A DNA stretch of 64,000 nucleotides. Source: Neorhizobium populisoli (GTDB lineage Bacteria; Pseudomonadota; Alphaproteobacteria; Rhizobiales; Rhizobiaceae). Position 1 is the stretch's first letter. Every line of letters starts with the position of its first letter. Shown one piece after another: positions 37,302 through 46,600 of the stretch. The translations under genes were made by a program, and so were the position numbers. The stretch is from assembly GCF_019430945.1 (NCBI RefSeq), contig NZ_JAHYCB010000001.1, forward strand, positions 310,001 to 374,000, given 5' to 3'. The notes under the pieces were generated by a model. It was given only the letters and a program-made list of their open reading frames with translations, had not been told where the DNA came from and did not search any database.

Positions 37302-37655
37302 TTACTGACGATCGCACGTATCCGTGTCGATATAGACAGCGTCGCGTTGACCGCGACCACCGCCGCTCTTGCCGTAACCGTCGATGTAGTAATTCCGCCG
37401 GTCCTGGCTCACGATGCGAGGTTCCCGCAGCCAGCGGCGTGCCTCGTTCAAGGCCGCACGCGGGCTGCAGCGGTTACGTTCGCGACGCTCGTAGCGCCGT
37501 TCATACCGCGGCTCTTCATAGCCCGGCCGCACATAGACGTCGCCGCGACGAAGATCGTACTGTATCGATTGAGCAAAAGAAGCTGTCGGAAGCAAGCCGG
37601 CTCCAAGAACCGCCGCGCATATCCCAGCAACCACAGTGATTTTTCTCAGTTCCAT
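37302..37655 (-). CDS. Small secreted Arg/Tyr-rich protein
   Basis: About 117 residues from the ATG at 37655. The signal peptide ends at S-F-A (about residue 28). The mature part is rich in Arg and Tyr with two cysteines (N-R-C-S and D-T-C-D near the end), a composition seen in small rhizobial periplasmic proteins of unknown role. Start chosen because the upstream extension of 35 codons has no leader-like sense. It is transcribed away from the glycine-zipper gene. Confidence 0.7.
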   Translation of the reverse strand: MELRKITVVAGICAAVLGAGLLPTASFAQSIQYDLRRGDVYVRPGYEEPRYERRYERRERNRCSPRAALNEARRWLREPRIVSQDRRNYYIDGYGKSGGGRGQRDAVYIDTDTCDRQ

Positions 37656-37923
37656 CTCTCTCTCCCTGGTGGCAGAACCGAACATGCTGCCATTCTGCCG
37701 ACACAAAATGAACGGCAGCAGAACAAAGTTCCCTCGCCACTCAATTATGCTCGGCCCCATACACTAAGCACCTAAACTGTATCGATTCGACTGGCCGATA
37801 CATTAGGGAAAATACGTAACGACGAATTCGTTCATCGAGTGTTAAACCTGACGGGTCCATCGTGAAAGGACGTCGAGTGGCGGGTTATCCGGACCGGCTC
37901 GATGGGTTTTGGAGATGCTCCTG

Positions 37924-38283
37924 ATGAAAAAGATCATTACTTCGGCGCTGGCTCTCGTGGCGATATCGAGCAGCGTGCTCGCCACGTCGACGCCCGCCAT
38001 GGCGCAATATTACGAACGCGGTCCTCGTTGGGAACGCCGCGGTCCTCCGCCACCGCCCCAGCGGCATCATCGCCGCAACAATACCGGCGCGATCATTGCC
38101 GGCGGCCTTGCTGCTGGTGTCGTCGGTGGGCTGATCGGCGGCGCGCTCGCCAATGACAGCGGCCCGCGCTACTACGCGGATCCGCCACCGCCGCCACCGC
38201 CGCGCTGCTGGATGGAAGACCGTCGCGTGCCGAACGCTTATAATGGCGGCTGGCATTACGAGACGATGCGCGTCTGCCGCTGA
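37924..38283 (+). CDS. Secreted glycine-zipper protein with polyproline runs
   Basis: A 119-residue protein: signal peptide cleaved after A-M-A (about residue 27), a Pro/Arg/His-rich linker, then a glycine zipper (G-A-I-I-A-G-G-L-A-A-G-V-V-G-G-L-I-G-G) able to insert into or associate with membranes. A second proline run and a Cys-containing tail follow. Probably periplasmic or outer-membrane associated; function unknown. GGAG lies upstream of the ATG and a terminator lies downstream. Confidence 0.8.
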   Translation: MKKIITSALALVAISSSVLATSTPAMAQYYERGPRWERRGPPPPPQRHHRRNNTGAIIAGGLAAGVVGGLIGGALANDSGPRYYADPPPPPPPRCWMEDRRVPNAYNGGWHYETMRVCR

Positions 38284-38320
38284 TAGACACGCGGCCTTCA
38301 ACGCCATAATTCACGATCTG

Positions 38321-38350
38321 AACAGCCGGTTTTCGAACCGGCTGTTTTCG
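38321..38350 (+). terminator. Hairpin terminator after the glycine-zipper gene
   Basis: AACAGCCGGTT (38321-38331) and AACCGGCTGTT (38336-38346) form a perfect 11-pair stem capped by a stable TTCG tetraloop, with a short T tail. Confidence 0.75.
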
Positions 38351-38515
38351 CATGCGGACAATTCTGTTCGATGCCGACATTCGCCGGCCGGCGGATATCC
38401 GTTGCTGGACAACAGCATCCGGCGGTCCGCAAGCGCCTCGAAGAAATTGCCTTTTCCGCAAACCTGTTCTGTTATAGGCCTGACGTGAAGAGAGCCCGAG
38501 CAGAGGCAGACAAGC

Positions 38516-40099
38516 ATGGAACCAACACATCTGTTCGAGCTGGTGATCGCAATGTTCGTGGCGATCATCCTGCTTCATTACGCGGCCCATAGATTTGGAT
38601 TGCCGCCATCCGTCGCTCTCCTGACCGGTGGGGCTCTTCTGGCCTTCATGCCCGGCCTGCCCGCCATCACGGTCGATCCCAATCTGGTCCTGGTCATCTT
38701 CCTGCCGCCGCTCCTGATGGACGGGGCATGGTCCATCGCGCTTGCCCGGCTGCGTCGACATATGATCGGCATCGCCTCGCTGGCGGTGGGCGCGGTGCTG
38801 TTCACGACCGTCGTCATCGCGGTCGTCACCCATCTCCTGCTCCCGTCCCTGCCTTGGGCTGCCTGCGCGGCGCTCGGCGCGATCGTCTCTCCGCCCGACG
38901 CGGTGTCCGCGCGTGCCGTGCTGCAGCGGGTAAAACTGCCGCGCCGACTGCAGATCCTGCTTGAAGGCGAAAGCCTGTTCAACGATGCGAGCGGACTGGT
39001 TCTCTTCCGCTTCGCCGTTGCGGCCGGCATCACCGGAACGTTCAGCTCCGTCGATGCGGCCGGCACGTTCCTGGTGCTGGCGATTGGCGGCGCGCTGGTC
39101 GGCACTGCGGTCAGCGTGGTCTGGCTTCTGTTCGTGCGCCAGCTCGAAGACGAATATCTGATCATCGCCGCGACCATCCTTCTCAGCTGGACGGCCTATG
39201 TGCTCGGCGAACTCATCCACGTCTCCGGCGTCATCGCAACCGTCATGACCGGCCTGATCGCCGGCTGGTTTCAGCACACCGTCTTTACCGCGGCGACACG
39301 AATGCGGGGCGTCGCCTTCTGGACCGTTCTGGTCTTCCTCATGGAAGCTGCGGTGTTCATCCTGATCGGGCTGTCGCTCAGAGGCGTCGTCGAGCGCGGC
39401 GGCGGGTTCGGCGTGGTGATCGAAACGATGGGCCTGCCGATCCTCGCCATCCTGCTCGCCCTGACATTCGCGCGCTTCGCCTGGGTCTTCGGATCGGATG
39501 TCATGATACGATTGTTCAACACGCTCGGTTTCAAGCGTTATCCGCCCCTCGGAGCCGGCAATTCGATGGTGCTCAGCTGGGCGGGGATGCGCGGCGTGGT
39601 AACGCTCGCGCTTGCGCTGAGCTTGCCGGAAGATTTTCCGGGCCGCGACTTCATCCTGATCACGTCATTCGCCATCATTCTCGGAACCGTCCTCATCCAG
39701 GGCACGACGCTCGGCCGCATCATCGGATGGACGGGCCTGGTGGAGCCGGAAGCGGACAAGGCCCGCATGACCATGCCCCAGGCCGAAGCCGCCATGGCGC
39801 AGGCGCAGCTGCTGACGATCCAGGGCCTCGCTTACGACGCAGGCGGCAATCTCGTTCACCCGCAACTTCTCAAACGCTACACGGTCAGAGCCGAGCGGAT
39901 CGGCGACTATGTCGAGCGGACGGACCACTACACGCCCCTCCTCCACGCGCATTTCGATGTTGTTTTACAGGCCGTCGCGACCGGCCGGCGCGAGCTGATC
40001 AGGCTTCACCGCGCTGGCGAAATCGACGACGAAACGCTGCATGAACTGGAAAGGGATCTTGACCTCGAGGAACTCAGCGCGATCTCGGCGAAGGGGTGA
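38516..40099 (+). CDS. Na+/H+ antiporter, CPA1/NhaP type
   Basis: A 527-residue protein with about 12 membrane segments in the first 400 residues. The exchanger motifs are visible: S-P-P-D-A-V-S-A (crossover region) and E-S-L-F-N-D-A-S-G with the ion-binding N-D pair. The C-terminal 120 residues are cytosolic and helical, as in bacterial NhaP and its relatives. It expels Na+ (or K+) in exchange for protons. ATG start, no operon partners. Confidence 0.92.
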   Translation: MEPTHLFELVIAMFVAIILLHYAAHRFGLPPSVALLTGGALLAFMPGLPAITVDPNLVLVIFLPPLLMDGAWSIALARLRRHMIGIASLAVGAVLFTTVVIAVVTHLLLPSLPWAACAALGAIVSPPDAVSARAVLQRVKLPRRLQILLEGESLFNDASGLVLFRFAVAAGITGTFSSVDAAGTFLVLAIGGALVGTAVSVVWLLFVRQLEDEYLIIAATILLSWTAYVLGELIHVSGVIATVMTGLIAGWFQHTVFTAATRMRGVAFWTVLVFLMEAAVFILIGLSLRGVVERGGGFGVVIETMGLPILAILLALTFARFAWVFGSDVMIRLFNTLGFKRYPPLGAGNSMVLSWAGMRGVVTLALALSLPEDFPGRDFILITSFAIILGTVLIQGTTLGRIIGWTGLVEPEADKARMTMPQAEAAMAQAQLLTIQGLAYDAGGNLVHPQLLKRYTVRAERIGDYVERTDHYTPLLHAHFDVVLQAVATGRRELIRLHRAGEIDDETLHELERDLDLEELSAISAKG

Positions 40100-40260
40100 T
40101 CAGGAGGCCTTGGTGCGCCTTTTCCGTGCGGACGGCCGATGTTGACTAGGATCAGCAGGAAAATGCATGCGGTGCCGAGCACGAAAGGCACCGGCACCCA
40201 TACCGCTTGGCCACACGCAGTTTTCGAAACGCTACATGATGTCCGGAATCTGCAAAGCGA

Positions 40261-41883
40261 TCAGCTTCGCAGTCCCGGCGCCTCGTAACCCGTGCGCTCG
40301 ACATATTCCGTATAACCGCCGTCATACCGGTGGATGCCTTCCGGCGTCAGTTCCAGCACGCGATTCGAAAGCTCGGCTAGGAAATGGCGATCGTGGCTGA
40401 CGAAAAGCATCGTGCCTTCATATTCCGACAGCGCCTTAATCAGCATTTCCTTGGTATCGAGATCGAGGTGGTTGGTCGGCTCGTCAAGGACGAGGAAGTT
40501 CGGCGGGTCGAACAGCATGGCGGCCATGACGAGACGGGCCTTTTCGCCACCCGAGAGAACGCGGCACTTCTTCTCGACATCGTCGCCGGAAAAACCGAAG
40601 CAACCGGCAAGCGTGCGCAGCGCACCCTGGCCGGCGCGCGGGAACTCTGACTCAAGCCATTCGAACACGGTCTGTTCGCCGTCCAGAACATCCATGGCGT
40701 GCTGGGCAAAATAGCCCATCTTGACGCTGGCGCCCAGATTGACCGAGCCTTTGTCCGGGTCGGCAGTGCCGGTGACGAGCTTCAGAAGCGTCGACTTGCC
40801 GGCGCCGTTGATGCCCATGATGCACCAGCGCTCCTTGCGGCGAACCATGAAGTCCAGGCCTTCATAGATCGTGCGGCTGCCATAGGCCTTGTGAACACCC
40901 TTGATGTTAACGACGTCTTCGCCGGAGCGCGGCGCGGGTAGGAATTCGAAGGCAACGGCCTGACGACGGCGCGGCGGCTCGACGCGCTCGATCTTGTCGA
41001 GCTTCTTGACGCGGCTCTGCACCTGCGCCGCGTGGCTGGCACGCGCCTTGAAGCGTTCGATGAACTTGATTTCCTTGGCAAGCATTGCTTGCTGGCGCTC
41101 GAACTGCGCCTGCTGCTGCTTTTCGTTCTGGGCACGCTGCTGTTCGTAGAAACCGTAATCGCCGGAAAATGTGGTCAGCGAGCCGGCATCGATCTCGATG
41201 ATCTTGTTGACGATGCGGTTCATGAACTCGCGGTCGTGGGAAGTCATCAGCAATGCGCCGTCATAACCGCGCAGGAACTGTTCGAGCCAGATGAGGCTTT
41301 CGAGATCGAGATGGTTCGACGGCTCGTCGAGCAACATCACATCCGGGCGCATCAAAAGGATGCGGGCGAGCGCCACGCGCATCTTCCAACCGCCGGAGAG
41401 TTTGCCGACATCGCCGTCCATCATTTCCTGGGTGAACGAGAGGCCGGCCAGAACTTCACGGGCGCGGCTTTCCAGCCCGTAACCGTCGAGTTCCTCGTAA
41501 CGCGCCTGCACCTCGCCGTAACGTTCGATGATCTCTTCCATCTCGTCCATGCGATCAGGGTCGATCATCGCGGCTTCGAGTTCGCGCAGTTCGGCGGAAA
41601 CGACGCTAACCGGCCCTGCCCCGTCCATCACTTCAGTGACGGCGCTGACGCCGGACATCTCGCCGACATCCTGGCTGAAATAACCGATGGTGATGTTCTT
41701 CTCAGTCGAGACCTGCCCCTCGTCCGGCACTTCCTGGCCGGTGATCATCCGGAACAGCGTCGTCTTGCCGGACCCGTTCGGGCCGACAAGACCGATCTTC
41801 TCGCCGCGGTTCAGCGCCGCCGAGGCCTCGATATAGAGAATGCGGTGGCTGTTCGACTTGCTGATGTTTTCGATGCGGATCAT
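40261..41883 (-). CDS. ABC-F family ATPase
   Basis: A 540-residue soluble protein with two ABC domains: Walker A G-P-N-G-S-G-K-T and G-I-N-G-A-G-K-S, signatures K-L-S-G-G and V-L-S-G-G, and Walker B L-L-D-E-P and V-L-D-E-P. A charged, coiled linker of about 80 residues joins them (Q-Q-R-A-Q-N-E-K-Q-Q-Q). There are no membrane segments. ABC-F proteins act at the ribosomal E site in translation control or antibiotic protection. It looks closest to the housekeeping YbiT-like branch, but subtype is uncertain. The start is the ATG at 41883, not the frame 8 codons upstream. Confidence 0.88.
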   Translation of the reverse strand: MIRIENISKSNSHRILYIEASAALNRGEKIGLVGPNGSGKTTLFRMITGQEVPDEGQVSTEKNITIGYFSQDVGEMSGVSAVTEVMDGAGPVSVVSAELRELEAAMIDPDRMDEMEEIIERYGEVQARYEELDGYGLESRAREVLAGLSFTQEMMDGDVGKLSGGWKMRVALARILLMRPDVMLLDEPSNHLDLESLIWLEQFLRGYDGALLMTSHDREFMNRIVNKIIEIDAGSLTTFSGDYGFYEQQRAQNEKQQQAQFERQQAMLAKEIKFIERFKARASHAAQVQSRVKKLDKIERVEPPRRRQAVAFEFLPAPRSGEDVVNIKGVHKAYGSRTIYEGLDFMVRRKERWCIMGINGAGKSTLLKLVTGTADPDKGSVNLGASVKMGYFAQHAMDVLDGEQTVFEWLESEFPRAGQGALRTLAGCFGFSGDDVEKKCRVLSGGEKARLVMAAMLFDPPNFLVLDEPTNHLDLDTKEMLIKALSEYEGTMLFVSHDRHFLAELSNRVLELTPEGIHRYDGGYTEYVERTGYEAPGLRS

Positions 41884-41922
41884 GGCAGGCAGTTCCGAGA
41901 GGGTCACAAAGGGATAGGCAAC

Positions 41923-41953
41923 AAAAAAGCCGGATCGTCGCCGATCCGGCTTT
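41923..41953 (-). terminator. Rho-independent terminator after tig
   Basis: AAAGCCGGATCG (41926-41937) and CGATCCGGCTTT (41942-41953) form a perfect 12-pair stem around TCGC, with a U-run on the minus strand. It separates tig from the ABC-F gene. Confidence 0.88.
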
Positions 41954-41973
41954 CTATCTGTCTTATGCGAAGA

Positions 41974-43470
41974 TTATTCGGCGCTGTCTTCGGCGGCCTT
42001 CTTCTTCGGAGCAGCCTTCTTCTTCGGAGCGGCTTCTTCGCCCTCGGCAGCTTCGTCAGAAGCAGCTTCAGCCTTGGCCTTCTTCGGAGCAGCCTTCTTC
42101 TTGGCCGGCTTTTCAGCCGAATCGGCTTCTTCGTCTTCAGCCATCAGCTCTTCCTTGGTCACGGTCTTGTCGGTGACCTTGATCTCGGAAAGCAGCTTGT
42201 CGACGACCTTTTCTTCGAAGATCGGCGCGCGCAGCGAAGCGGAAGCGCCCGGCGTGTTGCGGAAGAAATCGAGGATTTCCTTCTGCTGGCCCGGGAACTG
42301 CTGCAGCTGGGCGTAAAGCGCACGCTGCATTTCTTCTTCGGTCACTTCGACGCCGGCCTTCTCGCCGATTTCGGAGAGAACGAGGCCGAGACGGACGCGG
42401 CGCTCTGCGAGCTTGCGGTATTCGACGCGTGCATCTTCTTCCGTCGTGCCTTCATCTTCGAAGGTCTTGCCGGACTGCGACAGGTCGGTGTTGATCTGGC
42501 GCCAGATGTTGTCGAACTCGGCGTTGACGAGCGTTTCCGGAGTGTCGAACTGGTACATGCCGTCGAGCTGGTCGAGGATCTGACGCTTGACCTTCTGGCG
42601 GGTGACCGAGCCGTACTGGCTTTCGATCTGGCCGCGAACGATTTCCTTCAGGCGGTCGACCGATTCGATGCCGAGCGTCGAAGCGAGTTCGTCGTTGATT
42701 TCGATCGCGCCGGGAGCCGCAACGTCCTTGACGGTGATGTCGAAGGTGGCTTCCTTGCCGGCAAGGTCTGCAGCCGGATATTCGGTCGGGAAGATAACGG
42801 TGATCTGCTTTTCGTCACCGGCCTTGACGCCGACCAGCTGGTCTTCGAAGCCCGGGATGAAACGGCCGGAGCCGATAACCAGTTCGGCATCTTCGGCAGC
42901 GCCGCCGTCGAAGGCTTCGCCGTCGACCTTGCCGAGGTAGTTCATGGTGACGCGGTCGCCGTCAGCAGCCTTGCCCTTCTTGGTTTCGAAGGTGCGGGCG
43001 CTCTCGGCGATCTTTTCGATCTGCTCGTTGACTTCGTCTTCGGTAACTTCGACGACTTCGCGGATGACCGAAAGACCGTCGGTCGACTTCAGTTCGATCG
43101 GCGGGATGACTTCGTAGGAAACGGTGAATTCGAAATCGGCCTGAGCGTTCAGGATCTTGTCGGCTTCAGCTTCGTCCTCGGTCATGGCGATGGACGGCTG
43201 CGTCGCGGACTTTTCGCCGCGCTCGGAAAGGATCTGGTTCGGGCGGTCGCGAACGATCTCGTTGACGAGGTCGGCCATGATCGACTTACCGTACATCTTC
43301 TTCAGATGCGCGAGCGGCACCTTGCCCGGACGGAAACCGTTGATGCGGACCTTGTCCTTGGCGTCGGCGAGGCGAACGGCAAGCTCCTGCTCCATCTCCT
43401 GCTTCGGGATAACGACCTTGATTTCGCGCTTCAGCCCTTCAGCGAGCGTTTCGGTAACCTGCATTTTCAA
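41974..43470 (-). CDS. tig: Trigger factor
   Basis: A 498-residue ribosome-associated chaperone and peptidyl-prolyl isomerase. The N-terminal domain has the ribosome-docking stretch G-F-R-P-G-K-V-P. An FKBP-type domain follows in the middle ([19 protein letters not shown]), then the helical C-domain. Odd: the last 50 or so residues are a low-complexity Lys/Ala/Glu tail (K-K-A-A-P-K-K repeats) absent from E. coli. Own terminator after it. Confidence 0.96.
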   Translation of the reverse strand: MKMQVTETLAEGLKREIKVVIPKQEMEQELAVRLADAKDKVRINGFRPGKVPLAHLKKMYGKSIMADLVNEIVRDRPNQILSERGEKSATQPSIAMTEDEAEADKILNAQADFEFTVSYEVIPPIELKSTDGLSVIREVVEVTEDEVNEQIEKIAESARTFETKKGKAADGDRVTMNYLGKVDGEAFDGGAAEDAELVIGSGRFIPGFEDQLVGVKAGDEKQITVIFPTEYPAADLAGKEATFDITVKDVAAPGAIEINDELASTLGIESVDRLKEIVRGQIESQYGSVTRQKVKRQILDQLDGMYQFDTPETLVNAEFDNIWRQINTDLSQSGKTFEDEGTTEEDARVEYRKLAERRVRLGLVLSEIGEKAGVEVTEEEMQRALYAQLQQFPGQQKEILDFFRNTPGASASLRAPIFEEKVVDKLLSEIKVTDKTVTKEELMAEDEEADSAEKPAKKKAAPKKAKAEAASDEAAEGEEAAPKKKAAPKKKAAEDSAE

Positions 43471-43623
43471 ACCTTCATATCGTGGCGGCGGTGCCCATAT
43501 AACTGGCGTCTACAGCCGTTGTTTCAGTGAGCACATCGCCGGAACTTTAAAGAAACCAGCCGCGGCTTTGCGGAGCGCATATCATCCAGCCGAAAGCGGC
43601 TCCGACCGCACTCCCGGCGGTTC

Positions 43624-43708
<85 letters not shown>

Positions 43709-44081
43709 GCCCCAACACGTCGAAATCCTCACGCAGAGGGCTTCCGGAGCGCGCGTCTCTATATCACCCGTTTTAACGCACGCAAAGGGAAAATGACGGT
43801 TTTTTGGCAGTCTGCGCACAGGCCTTTTCAACACAACCGGATGCGGCTGCCACAAATGTCATTAACTTTTTATTAAATTAGAATGTGTACATTTAAATCA
43901 GACAAAAGGAAGCCATGCAGTCATCGCATGCCATCCATTCTGATATTGCACTGCACAATCGCAGCGCAATCTCATAATATGCAAATACAGAGATTGATTG
44001 GAACGGTTTTCGATCTCTCTGGTTCAAATGGCCTGGCAAGCCATTTCGAAAATGGAATTGCCCTCGGGTTATACCGAGTAC
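43709..44081. other. AT-richer intergenic region upstream of the sRNA
   Basis: No credible gene. It holds the tRNA-Leu promoter (minus), one copy of the 12-bp motif TTGCACTGCACA (43946-43957) and a perfect inverted repeat CCATTT-CGA-AAATGG (44041-44055). The stretch 43862-43910 is strongly AT-rich. Confidence 0.5.
43946..43957. repeat. Intergenic 12-bp motif TTGCACTGCACA, copy 2
   Basis: Identical to 21441-21452 and 44724-44735. Its last six bases (TGCACA) are followed, after 17 nt, by TAATAT (43975-43980), so it may overlap the -35 region of a promoter firing rightward. Confidence 0.6.
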
Positions 44082-44212
44082 AGGAATTCGGGCCGCGCAC
44101 TCCTCCTCCCAGCGTTGCGCCCGATGGGACCGGCGATCCTCCTCCTCCCAATTCGCCGGTCGTTACAAATGACGCCCACCGGATCTCCTCCCCCGGTGGG
44201 CGTTATTTTTTT
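44082..44212 (+). ncRNA. Alpha-r14-like small RNA with three CCUCC (anti-SD) loops
   Basis: Three consecutive hairpins each show a C/U-rich anti-Shine-Dalgarno loop. Hairpin 1: GCGCA/TGCGC (44095-44099, 44116-44120), loop with TCCTCCTCCC. Hairpin 2: ACCGGCGA/TCGCCGGT (44129-44136, 44153-44160), loop with CCTCCTCCTCCC. Hairpin 3: an 11-pair terminator stem (44072-based numbering: 44172-44182 and 44193-44203) with loop ATCTCCTCCC and a T7 tail. That is the layout of the alpha-r14/NfeR1 sRNAs of rhizobia and of CCUCCUCCC 'cuckoo' RNAs, which bind SD regions of target mRNAs. The 5' end is an estimate, from a TTATAC hexamer at 44069. DUF1127 genes follow, a known association. Confidence 0.82.
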
Positions 44213-44413
44213 GCCCCAACATTCATCCCCTTGCCTAAAATCCACGCATAATGCACCACCAACCGCATGGTAAACGAATGCGTAATGCGCCAAATGCATA
44301 GGTGGCATACCGAATAGGCGCTGTTAGTTTTCGCAGCGCAGCATATATTCATGTTCATGAGATTGAAGTCAGCGCCGAGGGGCTGCTGGCAGGGCCTAGA
44401 AAGGGACACCATC

Positions 44414-44560
44414 ATGAACATCGCACAGAAGCTCACCACCTGGCGCAAGTACCGCGAAACCGTCAACGAGCTCGGCCGCATGACCGACCGCGAGCTTTCG
44501 GACCTAGGCATCGGCCGCTCCGACATCCGCCGCGTTGCACGTACCGCCGTCGGCTTCTAA
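44414..44560 (+). CDS. DUF1127 protein
   Basis: A 48-residue protein: M-N-I-A-Q-K-L-T-T-W-R-K-Y-R, then N-E-L-G-R-M-T-D-R-E-L-S-D-L-G-I-G-R-S-D-I, the full DUF1127 signature. These tiny basic proteins are abundant in rhizobia. A DUF1127 protein (CcaF1) of Rhodobacter sphaeroides binds RNA and is encoded beside CCUCCUCCC sRNAs, as here. AGGGA lies ahead of the ATG; the longer frame from 44351 has no SD. A strong terminator follows. Confidence 0.9.
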   Translation: MNIAQKLTTWRKYRETVNELGRMTDRELSDLGIGRSDIRRVARTAVGF

Positions 44561-44589
44561 GCCACGTCGCGATCCACCAACGAGATTTT

Positions 44590-44625
44590 GAAAAGCGCCT
44601 CCTTTGGGAGGCGCTTTTCTTTTTG
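44590..44625 (+). terminator. Rho-independent terminator after the first DUF1127 gene
   Basis: AAAAGCGCCTCC (44591-44602) pairs with GGAGGCGCTTTT (44607-44618), 12 perfect pairs plus an outer G-C, loop TTTG, then a T-run. Confidence 0.9.
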
Positions 44626-44723
44626 TTTACAAAAACTTAAAGCTTAAAATATCTGCTCGATTTTCGGGCTCAGCCTGAAAAAGCATCAATCACCTGCACA
44701 TTTGCATAGCAGTCGCACAGTTT

Positions 44724-44735
44724 TTGCACTGCACA
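44724..44735. repeat. Intergenic 12-bp motif TTGCACTGCACA, copy 3
   Basis: About 80 nt ahead of the second DUF1127 gene. TGCACA is followed after 17 nt by TATAAG (44753-44758), the same spacing as in copy 2, suggesting a -35/-10 pair. Confidence 0.65.
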
Positions 44736-44814
44736 TTTTTATTATGCGGCTGTATAAGACGCTCATCGCTGATGACAAACAGAGCATCAGGACAAAGACA
44801 TTAAGGAAACGACC

Positions 44815-44958
44815 ATGAACCCGATCCGCATCGCACAGAACTGGATCAGCTACCGCCGCACGATGAACGAACTGGGCAACCTGTCGAACCAGGCACTCAG
44901 CGACATCGGCCTGACTCGTTACGACATCCGCCACATCGCGGCACGCTCCTTCCGTTAA
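44815..44958 (+). CDS. DUF1127 protein
   Basis: A 47-residue protein, M-N-P-I-R-I-A-Q-N-W-I-S-Y-R-R, then N-E-L-G-N-L-S-N-Q-A-L-S-D-I-G-L-T-R-Y-D-I. It is a clear paralogue of the one at 44414-44560, with a polar N-Q-A in place of D-R-E in the conserved helix. AAGGA precedes the ATG. The promoter candidate (TGCACA, 17 nt, TATAAG) is about 60-80 nt upstream. A structured RNA candidate and a terminator follow. Confidence 0.9.
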   Translation: MNPIRIAQNWISYRRTMNELGNLSNQALSDIGLTRYDIRHIAARSFR

Positions 44959-45012
44959 TCGCTCCTCGCAGGCGGACCCGCGCGGTTTATCCGCAGTGGT
45001 GAGAAGCAGATG

Positions 45013-45072
45013 ACGGAATGTCCGGATATTTTCCCTGGACCCCCAAAATCCGGGTGTGAAATATCCAAAGAC
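45013..45072 (+). ncRNA. Candidate structured RNA or 3'-UTR hairpin
   Basis: GGATATTT and AAATATCC enclose an inner stem (CCTGGA/TCCGGG, one G-U pair) with a C/A loop. Short flanks ATGTC and GACAT can also pair. A terminator hairpin follows at once. It could be the 3' end of the DUF1127 mRNA or a separate sRNA; sequence alone cannot decide. Confidence 0.45.
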
Positions 45073-45077
45073 ATGTC

Positions 45078-45105
45078 AAAGGCACTCTCCGTGGTGCCTT
45101 TTTGA
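45078..45105 (+). terminator. Rho-independent terminator
   Basis: AAAGGCAC (45078-45085) pairs with GTGCCTTT (45094-45101) over an eight-base loop, followed by TT. It ends the DUF1127/structured-RNA unit before trmFO. Confidence 0.75.
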
Positions 45106-45181
45106 TTCTCGGCCTTTTGATGCATTGCGCATCGCTGCTTTTTGATTCCGGTTCTCGAATTGCCGTGATAATGAGCCGGCC

Positions 45182-46591
45182 ATGAGCACAAATTCCTTCT
45201 CCCCCATCCATGTCGTCGGCGGCGGTCTCGCCGGTTCGGAAGCCGCCTGGCAGATCGCATCCGCCGGCGTGCCGGTGATTCTCCATGAAATGCGCGGCGT
45301 GCGCGGTACCGATGCCCACAAGACGGATGGGCTAGCCGAACTGGTCTGTTCGAATTCCTTCCGCTCCGATGACGCGACGGCCAACGCCGTCGGCGTTATT
45401 CACGCGGAAATGCGGCTCGCCAATTCGTTGATCATCGCATGCGCGGACAAGCATCAGGTTCCCGCCGGCGGTGCGCTGGCCGTGGATCGCGACGGTTTTT
45501 CCGATGCCGTGACTGCCGAGATCGAAAAACATCCGCTGATCACCGTGGTGCGCGAGGAAATCCAGGGCCTGCCGCCGAAGGAATGGGATCTGGCGATCGT
45601 CGCGACCGGCCCCCTCACCTCGCCGGCACTTGCTGCGGCGATCCAGGCGGAAACCGGCGAAGATCAGCTGGCCTTCTTCGATGCGATCGCGCCGATCGTG
45701 CATCGCGAATCGATCGACATGGATATCTGCTGGTATCAGTCGCGCTACGACAAGGTCGGCCCCGGCGGTAACGGCAAGGACTATATCAACTGCCCGATGG
45801 ATGAGGCGCAATACAATGCCTTCGTCGACGCATTGATCGCCGGCGATACCGTCGGGTTCAAGGAATGGGAAGGCACGCCCTATTTCGACGGCTGCCTGCC
45901 GATCGAGGTGATGGCGGAGCGCGGTCGCGAGACTTTGCGCCATGGCCCGATGAAGCCGATGGGCCTCACCAATGAGCATAACCCGACAGTCAAGGCCTAT
46001 GCCGTCGTGCAGCTGCGGCAGGACAATGCGCTCGGCACGCTCCACAACATGGTCGGTTTCCAGACGAAGCTGAAATACGGTGCGCAGGCGGAAATCTTCC
46101 GCATGATTCCCGGCCTCCAGAATGCCGAATTCGCCCGGCTCGGCGGCCTGCACCGCAATACATACATCCACTCGCCGGTTCTGCTCGACAAATCGTTGAC
46201 GCTGAAGAGCCGACCGGGCTTGCGGTTTGCCGGCCAGATCACCGGCTGCGAAGGTTATGTGGAAAGCGCTGCGATCGGTCTGCTCGCCGGCCGATTCGCT
46301 GCGGCGGAACGCAAGGGCGAAACGCTTGTATCGCCGCCTGTGACGACCGCGTTCGGCTCGCTGCTCGGTCATATCACCGGCGGACATCTCGTGCATGACG
46401 AGGAACCGGGCAAGCGCTCGTTCCAGCCGATGAACGTCAACTTCGGCCTGTTTCCGGAGCTGGAACCGGGTTCGATCGTCAAGCCGGAAGGCGTCAAGCG
46501 TTTTCGCGGCAAGGACAAGACGGTGATGAAGCGGCAACTGATGTCAGCGCGCGCGCTGAAGGATTGCGCGACATGGCTCGGTCGGGATTGA
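45182..46591 (+). CDS. trmFO: tRNA (uracil-54-C5) methyltransferase, folate/FAD-dependent
   Basis: A 469-residue flavoprotein. The FAD motif is [10 protein letters not shown] (about 13-22), followed by the TrmFO signature [30 protein letters not shown] is near the C-terminus. It forms ribothymidine at position 54 of tRNA using methylenetetrahydrofolate, and is typical of alphaproteobacteria lacking TrmA. ATG at 45182. Confidence 0.96.
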   Translation: MSTNSFSPIHVVGGGLAGSEAAWQIASAGVPVILHEMRGVRGTDAHKTDGLAELVCSNSFRSDDATANAVGVIHAEMRLANSLIIACADKHQVPAGGALAVDRDGFSDAVTAEIEKHPLITVVREEIQGLPPKEWDLAIVATGPLTSPALAAAIQAETGEDQLAFFDAIAPIVHRESIDMDICWYQSRYDKVGPGGNGKDYINCPMDEAQYNAFVDALIAGDTVGFKEWEGTPYFDGCLPIEVMAERGRETLRHGPMKPMGLTNEHNPTVKAYAVVQLRQDNALGTLHNMVGFQTKLKYGAQAEIFRMIPGLQNAEFARLGGLHRNTYIHSPVLLDKSLTLKSRPGLRFAGQITGCEGYVESAAIGLLAGRFAAAERKGETLVSPPVTTAFGSLLGHITGGHLVHDEEPGKRSFQPMNVNFGLFPELEPGSIVKPEGVKRFRGKDKTVMKRQLMSARALKDCATWLGRD

Positions 46592-46600
46592 TATCCCGGC

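Noticed and set aside
40006..40197. 63-codon minus-strand frame with a hydrophobic start (P-F-V-L-G-T-A-C-I-F-L-L-I-L-V)
   Set aside because: It overlaps the 3' end of the antiporter gene, has a GTG start without a convincing SD, and its second half is Ser/Arg shadow sequence. It could be a gene remnant, but support is too thin.
41032..43530. 832-codon frame opposite tig and part of the ABC-F gene
   Set aside because: Composition (Leu/Phe/Asp-rich repeats) mirrors the Lys/Glu-rich antisense codons of tig; no SD.
43883..44308. Several frames (up to 122 codons) across the sRNA region
   Set aside because: They run through terminator hairpins and C/T-rich loops and show no protein-like composition; the RNA structure explains the conservation better.
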